Assembly (NCBI GenBank): GCA_030540395.1
Contig: JAUNWI010000017.1
Span: forward strand, 1-35,993
DNA length: 35,993 nucleotides
Direction: 5' to 3'
From: Phascolarctobacterium sp.
GTDB lineage: Bacteria > Bacillota > Negativicutes > Acidaminococcales > Acidaminococcaceae
In this document: positions 31,833 through 35,993 of the stretch, piece after piece
How positions within the stretch are numbered: position 1 is the first letter of the stretch
Layout of the letters: every line of letters begins with the position of its first letter
Translations under genes and position numbers: made by a program
The notes under the pieces: model-generated
The model's database searches: none
Seen by the model: the letters and a program-made list of their open reading frames with translations, nothing else
What the model was told of the DNA's origin: nothing

Positions 31833-32775
31833 GGAGCTTTCTTTACAGGAGACCGGCCAGCTGCTTGAGGCAGCGCAAAAAATTGTTTTATGCACCCATG
31901 TGAGCCCGGACGGAGATACTCTGGGCTCCAGCTTGGGCCTTGCCCTGAGCCTGAAAAAGCTGGGCAAGGAGGTTATCGTATATTGCGATGACCTGATTAA
32001 TAAAAGCTTTGGTTTTATCCCCGGTATTGACCTGGTACAAAGACCGGAGCAGGGCAGCAAAATTGCTTGCGATTTGCTGGTCGTGGTGGATGCCAGCTCC
32101 TTTGACCGCATTGGCATTGTAGCCGATGTGGTGGAGTACAAGCAGCTGCTAAATATTGACCATCATATTTCCAACACTCGCTTTGCAGATTACCTTTATC
32201 TTGATACGAAGGCAGCTGCTACAGGCGAGATTATGTGCGAGCTTTTGCAGGAAATGCACTGGCCTGTGGAGCATGATATTGCGGAATGCTTTTATATCGC
32301 TATTTCCACGGACTGCGGCTCCTTCCGTTATGCCAATACCACACCGAAAACCATGCGGGCAGGCGCCTGGCTCCTGGAGCAGGGCGTGCAGCCTAACGAA
32401 ATCAGCGACAAGCTGGATGTAAAGTCCCGCCTGACTGTGGAAATGCTGGCCAAGGTATTGCCCAGCTTGACCTTTGATGCTGATGGCAAAATCGCTTATC
32501 TCACCATTACCAATGACCTTTATAACAAGGATGCCAATACGGATAGCTTTGTTAATTTTCCTCGCTATATTGAGGGAGTAGAGGTTGCTATTATGTTTAA
32601 GGCTGTAGAGCCCAAGGTTACTCGCGTCAGCATGCGCTCCAGCAGTGTGGACGTGGCCCAAGTGGCCGTAAGCTTTGGTGGTGGCGGCCATGTTCGTGCA
32701 GCAGGCTGCACTATTTATGCATCAGTGGAGGAAGCGCGTGAGCAGCTTTTAGCTAAATTGCGCCAGCTTGTATAA
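31825..32775 (+). CDS. nrnA: DHH/DHHA1 phosphoesterase (NrnA-like oligoribonuclease)
   Basis: This 316-residue protein matches bifunctional oligoribonuclease/pAp phosphatase NrnA. Metal-binding motifs are visible: THVSPDGDTLGSSLGL near the N-terminus, VVVDASSFDRIG, and the name-giving NIDHHISN; the C-terminal DHHA1 domain ends with GGGGHVRAAGC, the substrate-binding signature. ATG 31825 is chosen, overlapping the rbfA stop; an in-frame ATG at 31795 lies inside rbfA. It ends in a one-base overlap with truB. Confidence 0.92.
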   Translation: MSKELSLQETGQLLEAAQKIVLCTHVSPDGDTLGSSLGLALSLKKLGKEVIVYCDDLINKSFGFIPGIDLVQRPEQGSKIACDLLVVVDASSFDRIGIVADVVEYKQLLNIDHHISNTRFADYLYLDTKAAATGEIMCELLQEMHWPVEHDIAECFYIAISTDCGSFRYANTTPKTMRAGAWLLEQGVQPNEISDKLDVKSRLTVEMLAKVLPSLTFDADGKIAYLTITNDLYNKDANTDSFVNFPRYIEGVEVAIMFKAVEPKVTRVSMRSSSVDVAQVAVSFGGGGHVRAAGCTIYASVEEAREQLLAKLRQLV

Positions 32776-33746
32776 TGGACGGAGTTTTTAATGTTTTGAA
32801 GCCCCCGGGCATGACGAGCCATGATGTAATTGGCTTTTTGCGCCGGGCCTTGAATACGAAAAAAATAGGGCATGGAGGCACGCTGGACCCGGATGCGGCC
32901 GGCGTGCTCCCTGTTTTTGCCGGCAGCGCTACTCGCTTGCTATCCTACGCTATGGAAGGGCGCAAGCAATATATTGCGGAGTTTACTCTTGGTGAGCAGC
33001 GGGATACAGGTGACGACAGCGGAACTGTAGTGAAGACTATGCCTGTGCCGGAGCTTACGGAGGAGAAGCTGCGGGCGGTACTGCAAAGCTTCTTGGGCCC
33101 GCAATTGCAAATGCCACCCATGTATAGTGCTGTGAAAATTAATGGGCAAAAGCTCTACCAGCTGGCGCGCAAGGGCGTTGAGGTGGAGCGAGAGGCGAGA
33201 CCCATTGAGATTTATCGGCTGGAGTTGGTGGACGCACAATTTCCACAAGTAAATTCTTCTACAAGCCAAAATAAGCTGGAGAGCCTCCCTTTTAAAAGGG
33301 AGGGGGACCGCTTTAGCGATGGAGGAATTTCTGCAAAGGCTAAGTTTACTGTGGCAGTAGAGTGCAGCAAGGGTACTTATATTCGCGTGCTTGGCGAGGA
33401 TATTGCCACTGCGCTTGGTACCTGTGGCACCATGAGCTTTCTTTTGCGCACGCAGGTAGGTAGTTATTTGCTTAATGAGGCGCATACATTGCAGGAGATT
33501 GCAGAGAATCCAGAAGGGTGCTGCGCTGAGCCTATTAGTGCGGTGGACCATTTGCCGAAGCTTGTGTTAACTGCGAATCAGGCGACGAGGATTACTAATG
33601 GTGTGAGAACCACGGTGAATGGTACCGCTGATGGACAATATGTACTTCTAGGGCCTAGTAATGAATTTTTAGGCATCGGTAAGTGCGTAGAGTGCAAGGT
33701 ACAGGCGGAGAAGATTTTTCAGCATTACATTTTGGATGATAATTGA
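32775..33746 (+). CDS. truB: tRNA pseudouridine(55) synthase TruB, with an in-frame repeat insertion
   Basis: TruB makes pseudouridine 55 in the T loop of tRNAs. The catalytic motif GGTLDPDAAGVLPV holds Asp38; KQYIAEFTLGEQRDTGD, PPMYSAVKINGQKLYQLARKG and ECSKGTYIRVLGEDI are all family blocks. Between IEIYRLELVDAQ and the SKGTYIR strand, where the family usually has only a few residues, there are about 30 extra residues (roughly 157-187). Their DNA holds a perfect 20-bp palindrome and resembles the interspersed repeat at 34051-34105. The frame stays open through it, so the protein is probably functional with a surface loop; this should not be read as a pseudogene. Confidence 0.93.
   Translation: MDGVFNVLKPPGMTSHDVIGFLRRALNTKKIGHGGTLDPDAAGVLPVFAGSATRLLSYAMEGRKQYIAEFTLGEQRDTGDDSGTVVKTMPVPELTEEKLRAVLQSFLGPQLQMPPMYSAVKINGQKLYQLARKGVEVEREARPIEIYRLELVDAQFPQVNSSTSQNKLESLPFKREGDRFSDGGISAKAKFTVAVECSKGTYIRVLGEDIATALGTCGTMSFLLRTQVGSYLLNEAHTLQEIAENPEGCCAEPISAVDHLPKLVLTANQATRITNGVRTTVNGTADGQYVLLGPSNEFLGIGKCVECKVQAEKIFQHYILDDN
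33284..33331. repeat. Short palindromic repeat within truB
   Basis: CCTCCCTTTTAAAAGGGAGG (33284-33303) is a perfect palindrome, followed by a small hairpin (CCGCT/AGCG-like) and GGAGGAATTTC. The same order, AAAGGGAG, a hairpin, then GAGGAATTTC, is seen at 34051-34105 upstream of ribF. It lies in the extra segment of truB. Confidence 0.65.
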
Positions 33747-33754
33747 TTGTTCGT

Positions 33755-33782
33755 TTACTTTTTCGAGCGACCGAAAAAGTAA
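33755..33782. repeat. Inverted repeat after truB
   Basis: TTACTTTTTCG (33755-33765) pairs with CGAAAAAGTAA (33772-33782) around AGCGAC. It begins 9 bp after the truB stop and has no U-tract. Its TTTTCGGT portion, read on the minus strand, is shared with the 19-bp repeats at 1191 and 16787. Confidence 0.6.
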
Positions 33783-33793
33783 CAAAAAGGTCG

Positions 33794-33832
33794 CGCGCTT
33801 TTGAAAAGCGCGGGAAACAATTTATTTTTTTT
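33794..33832 (+). terminator. Candidate terminator after truB
   Basis: CGCGCTTTT (33794-33802) pairs with AAAAGCGCG (33804-33812). A T-rich run, TTTATTTTTTTT (33821-33832), follows only after an 8-bp gap, so efficiency may be modest. It would separate truB from ribF. The rest of the 378-bp spacer holds the repeat at 33968-34105; 33833-33967 shows nothing recognisable. Confidence 0.45.
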
Positions 33833-33967
33833 ATATCCCCATTTGGTAGTACAGAGCTTTACTAATGCGTGCATGAGTCACTTCGAGGAAACTTTTATTG
33901 TCGGTGTAAATAAGAACTTTCCCTGCTATGTGCTTTGATGCAGTGAGGCATGCTTACGGGGTTTAGA

Positions 33968-34105
33968 GGCTCCCTTTGACGCAAAGACCCACGTTGTCGC
34001 AAGCGTAGTGCAGCGAGAACGTGTTGGTCGTGCTAATCCCTTTAGGGGACAAAGGGAGCTGTCTTAAGTCAATTTGCGGTAGCAAATTGCGGACTGAGGA
34101 ATTTC
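33968..34105. repeat. Structured interspersed repeat, copy 2 (truB-ribF spacer)
   Basis: The core at 33968-34063 matches 8128-8220. The outer stem is GCTCCCTTTG (33969-33978) with CAAAGGGAGC (34050-34059); the inner stem is ACGTT-TCGC (33991-34000) with GCGA-AACGT (34013-34022). Compared with copy 1, an inner A-T pair is replaced by G-C and the outer stem differs on both sides while still pairing. The right flank, GAGCTGTC to GACTGAGGAATTTC, adds a further hairpin (CAATTTGCGGTAGCAAATTG). Confidence 0.75.
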
Positions 34106-34124
34106 ATTTAGGTACACAATTGTT

Positions 34125-35069
34125 ATGGATGTTATCACTTCACTAAAACAATTGCATAAGTATGACAGGCCCTGCGTGGTAGCGCTGGGCACCTTTGACG
34201 GCCTGCACCGCGGTCACATGGACGTGATCCGCACGGCCTGGGCGGAAGCCCACCGCACAGGGGCGTTGCTGGCGGTATTCACCTTCAGCAACCATCCTTA
34301 CGCGTGCTTTAGGCCGGACAAGGTGCCACCAGCACTCATCACCCCGGCGCAAAAGCAGTCGCTTTTGCGGGATTTAGGGGTTGATGTGCTGGTGGACGTG
34401 CCCTTCGACGTGAGCGTGGCGCGTATCGCGCCGGAAGCGTTCCTAGAGCAGCTGCAGGCGTTGGGCTATAGCTGCCTCGTGGTGGGCAATAACTTCACCT
34501 ATGGACTCCGCGGCGCCGGTACAGTGGAAACCTTGGCAGCCAGTGCCCGGCGCTTGGGCTTTAAGCTTTTGGTGCGCCAGCTGGTCAGCGATGGCGCCAC
34601 CGTTATCAGCAGCACTGCTATCCGCCGTCTCATCGCCGAAGGCGATGTAGAGGAGGCGGCAGCCATGCTGGGACGCCGCTACAGCCTTTCCGGCATCGTT
34701 GCCCATGGCAACGAAAGGGGAAGGCTATTGGGCTTTCCTACGGCCAACGTAGAGCTTGCTGAAAGCAAGCTGGCTGTGCCCTTAGGTGGCGTCTATGCCG
34801 TGCAGGTGCACGTCAATGGACAGCGCTTTGGCGGCATGGCCAATATTGGCAAAAACCCCACCTTTGGCGACGTGGCGCAGCCACGTCTGGAGACCCATAT
34901 TTTTGACTTTAGTGGCGATATCTATGACCAGCCTATCAGCATCGACTTTGTTGCCAGGGTGCGTGGAGAAGTAAAATTTGCTTCCATTGAACAGCTGCGT
35001 AATCAATTAGCCGCTGATAAGCAAAAATGTCAGGAGCTTTTGCAGCACCATGCAGATCTGGTGTTATAG
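34125..35069 (+). CDS. ribF: Bifunctional riboflavin kinase/FMN adenylyltransferase
   Basis: RibF makes FMN from riboflavin and FAD from FMN. The N-terminal adenylyltransferase domain has the nucleotidyl-transferase motif ALGTFDGLHRGHMDVI (residues about 20-35) and SSTAIRRLIAEGDVEEAAAMLGRRY; the C-terminal riboflavin kinase domain begins about residue 185, with GRLLGFPTANVEL and GVYAVQVHVNGQRFGGMANIGKNPTFG. The 314-residue length is usual. No strong ribosome binding site is visible upstream of ATG 34125, and the coding sequence looks richer in GC than its neighbours. The repeat-filled gap separates it from truB, its usual close neighbour. Confidence 0.95.
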   Translation: MDVITSLKQLHKYDRPCVVALGTFDGLHRGHMDVIRTAWAEAHRTGALLAVFTFSNHPYACFRPDKVPPALITPAQKQSLLRDLGVDVLVDVPFDVSVARIAPEAFLEQLQALGYSCLVVGNNFTYGLRGAGTVETLAASARRLGFKLLVRQLVSDGATVISSTAIRRLIAEGDVEEAAAMLGRRYSLSGIVAHGNERGRLLGFPTANVELAESKLAVPLGGVYAVQVHVNGQRFGGMANIGKNPTFGDVAQPRLETHIFDFSGDIYDQPISIDFVARVRGEVKFASIEQLRNQLAADKQKCQELLQHHADLVL

Positions 35070-35098
35070 TTAAATGTAAAATTTTTTACAGAAGCATC

Positions 35099-35127
35099 TT
35101 GCTCTTGTACCATTAGTATGGTATACT
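35099..35127 (+). promoter_or_regulatory. Candidate promoter of rpsO
   Basis: TTGCTC (35099-35104) and TATACT (35122-35127) are 17 bp apart, shortly after the ribF stop. Transcription would begin just before the candidate S15 leader. Confidence 0.55.
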
Positions 35128-35139
35128 ATTACAGTATGT

Positions 35140-35206
35140 GAACCAAGGCTTGGTGGTGCGCCACTCCAGCGGCTACTATGCCTTTGGCAATTTCAAATTT
35201 TAGGAG
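35140..35206 (+). promoter_or_regulatory. Candidate S15 autoregulatory leader
   Basis: The 5' leader of rpsO can fold with CCAAGGC (35143-35149) paired to GCCTTTGG (35180-35187, one bulge), enclosing a hairpin GTGG-TGCG-CCAC (35153-35164). It ends next to the AGGAGG ribosome binding site. S15 represses its own synthesis through such leaders in several Firmicutes; the match here is by position and structure, not by an identified consensus. Confidence 0.45.
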
Positions 35207-35215
35207 GAAATCACA

Positions 35216-35482
35216 ATGTTAACTAGCGAAGCTAAAACCGCCGTAATTCTCGACAACGCTCGCCATGAAGGTGACACCGGTTCTCCGGAAGTACAAATTG
35301 CTGTACTGACCGCTCGTATCAAATATTTGACCGAGCACCTGAAGGAGCACAAGAAAGACCATCATTCCCGTCGTGGCCTTCTGAAAATGGTAGGTAAACG
35401 TCGTGGCCTGCTGAACTACCTGCAAAGCAAGGATATTGAACGCTATCGTGCAATCATTGCTAAGCTGGGTATCCGCAAATAA
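35216..35482 (+). CDS. rpsO: 30S ribosomal protein S15
   Basis: An 88-residue S15 that binds the central domain of 16S rRNA. The conserved core [50 protein letters not shown] is seen in full. AGGAGGAAATCACA precedes the ATG. The first residues ([18 protein letters not shown]) are less usual than the common sequence start but the length is right. It ends a gene order shared with many Firmicutes. Confidence 0.97.
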   Translation: MLTSEAKTAVILDNARHEGDTGSPEVQIAVLTARIKYLTEHLKEHKKDHHSRRGLLKMVGKRRGLLNYLQSKDIERYRAIIAKLGIRK

Positions 35483-35495
35483 TAAATTGCAACCC

Positions 35496-35530
35496 AAGGG
35501 ACTATCACTTCGGTGGTAGTCCCTTTTTTG
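35496..35530 (+). terminator. Rho-independent terminator of rpsO
   Basis: A 13-bp stem (AAGGGACTATCAC with GTGGTAGTCCCTT, one G-U pair) has a TTCG tetraloop and is followed by a T run. Confidence 0.93.
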
Positions 35531-35575
35531 AACTATTTGAATAAACAATTGTTTCGAGTAACGTTTCGTTACCCA

Positions 35576-35615
35576 TAAAAATACCCCTTGGCCAGCTTCA
35601 TGCTAACCAAAGGGT
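35576..35615 (-). terminator. Minus-strand terminator of the RHH gene
   Basis: On the minus strand, ACCCTTTGGTTAGC and GCTGGCCAAGGGGT form a 14-bp stem with three G-U pairs and a 5-nt loop, followed by ATTTTTA. On the plus strand the arms are 35583-35596 and 35602-35615. It starts just past the stop of the convergent small gene. Confidence 0.8.
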
Positions 35616-35621
35616 GTGATG

Positions 35622-35867
35622 CTATTTTTCAATTTTGAAAAGCATATCCATGGGATTATCAGGTGCAGGCTTGATAGGAGTCTTGCTCTTAGGCAGCTCT
35701 TTCTCATCTAGGACAATGCGCCCACATTTACGCTCATAATCATCTATAACCCATTTTAGGATTTGTTCGATTTCCTTATTTACACTGCGGCCGTTGGACT
35801 TGGCAATATGCTTCATTTTATTCATCAAAATAGGGTGAATGCGCAGAGTAAAACGTGCTTCTTCCAT
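35622..35867 (-). CDS. Arc-type ribbon-helix-helix DNA-binding protein
   Basis: This 81-residue protein is probably a small transcription regulator. The N-terminal half (EARFTLRIHPILMNKMKHIAKSNGRSVNKEIEQILKWVI) fits the Arc ribbon-helix-helix fold: a short beta strand RFTLRI, a helix, then the GRSVNKEI turn and second helix. The C-terminal half is Pro- and Lys-rich and may be disordered or a partner-binding tail. ATG 35867 is chosen because GGAGGG lies 6 bp upstream; ATG 35870 is too close to it. Arc-type proteins are often antitoxins or autorepressors. No toxin gene is downstream, since a terminator follows directly. Confidence 0.75.
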   Translation of the reverse strand: MEEARFTLRIHPILMNKMKHIAKSNGRSVNKEIEQILKWVIDDYERKCGRIVLDEKELPKSKTPIKPAPDNPMDMLFKIEK

Positions 35868-35896
35868 CATTATCCCTCCAATTACTCACTACTAAT

Positions 35897-35924
35897 ATTA
35901 TAACAAAAGCCTGTTATTATGCAA
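35897..35924 (-). promoter_or_regulatory. Candidate promoter of the RHH gene
   Basis: On the minus strand, TTGCAT (plus 35919-35924) and TATAAT (plus 35897-35902) are 16 bp apart, 30 bp upstream of the start codon. The last 70 bases of the window hold no gene I can support. Confidence 0.6.
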
Positions 35925-35993
35925 GTATTTGCTAAATATTGGCCGCGTCAGTTTACTGTAGGAATCAAAAGGACAGACTCCACCAATTTTGTC

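Noticed and set aside
32775..33746. truB as a pseudogene because of the insertion
   Set aside because: The frame is intact through the insertion and the catalytic and C-terminal motifs are all present.
1..35993. CRISPR array, prophage or integrated element
   Set aside because: No regularly spaced direct repeats, no cas, integrase or structural phage genes; the region is almost wholly housekeeping and biosynthetic.

Overview
The window looks like a chromosomal segment of an anaerobic Firmicute, most likely of the class Negativicutes (for example Acidaminococcales). This is inference from gene content: an anaerobic cobalamin operon, an IspH-ribosomal protein S1 fusion, the scpA-scpB-rluB-cmk-plsC-ispH order, the rimP-nusA-ylxR-ylxQ-infB-rbfA-nrnA-truB-ribF-rpsO order, and strong AGGAGG ribosome binding sites with consensus -35/-10 promoters. 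I could run no database search, so the taxon is tentative. All genes but the last are on the + strand.

Layout. 1-1470: a PD-(D/E)XK (Rpn-like) nuclease gene and a structured non-coding stretch. 1472-2482: an orphan TctC-type tricarboxylate-binding lipoprotein with its own promoter and terminator. 2594-16783: a 14-gene cobalamin operon behind a promoter, a B12 riboswitch and a riboswitch terminator: cbiD, cbiL, cbiF, cbiG, cbiH, cbiJ, cbiET, cbiA, cbiB, cobD, a phosphoglycerate-mutase-like gene, cbiP, cobO, cbiC. Together these take (cobalt-)precorrin-2 to adenosylcobinamide phosphate. The cobaltochelatase, the siroheme-branch genes and the lower-ligand genes (cobU, cobS, cobT) are not in the window. 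16890-17061: a tRNA-Asn unit with a perfect promoter and a terminator. 17178-18007: a monocistronic crotonase-family gene.

18007-26424: site-2 protease homologue, scpA, scpB, rluB, a flavoprotein, cmk, plsC, ispH-S1 and a type 2 IPP isomerase (chromosome segregation, rRNA modification, nucleotide, lipid and isoprenoid synthesis). 26482-33746: the transcription/translation operon rimP to truB. 33747-34124: a repeat-rich spacer. 34125-35529: ribF and rpsO, with a candidate S15 leader. 35576-35924 (minus): a small Arc-type ribbon-helix-helix gene with its own promoter and terminator.

The least explained signal is an interspersed structured repeat family. A roughly 90-nt element with compensatory changes in its stems lies inside the cobalamin operon (8128-8220) and again between truB and ribF (33968-34063). 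A related short palindromic repeat appears to be inserted in frame within truB (about 33246-33335). Other points: an internal ribosome binding site and ATG at the IspH/S1 junction, a divergent phosphoglycerate-mutase-like protein next to cobD that could be the missing L-threonine kinase, and a crotonase lacking both hydratase glutamates.
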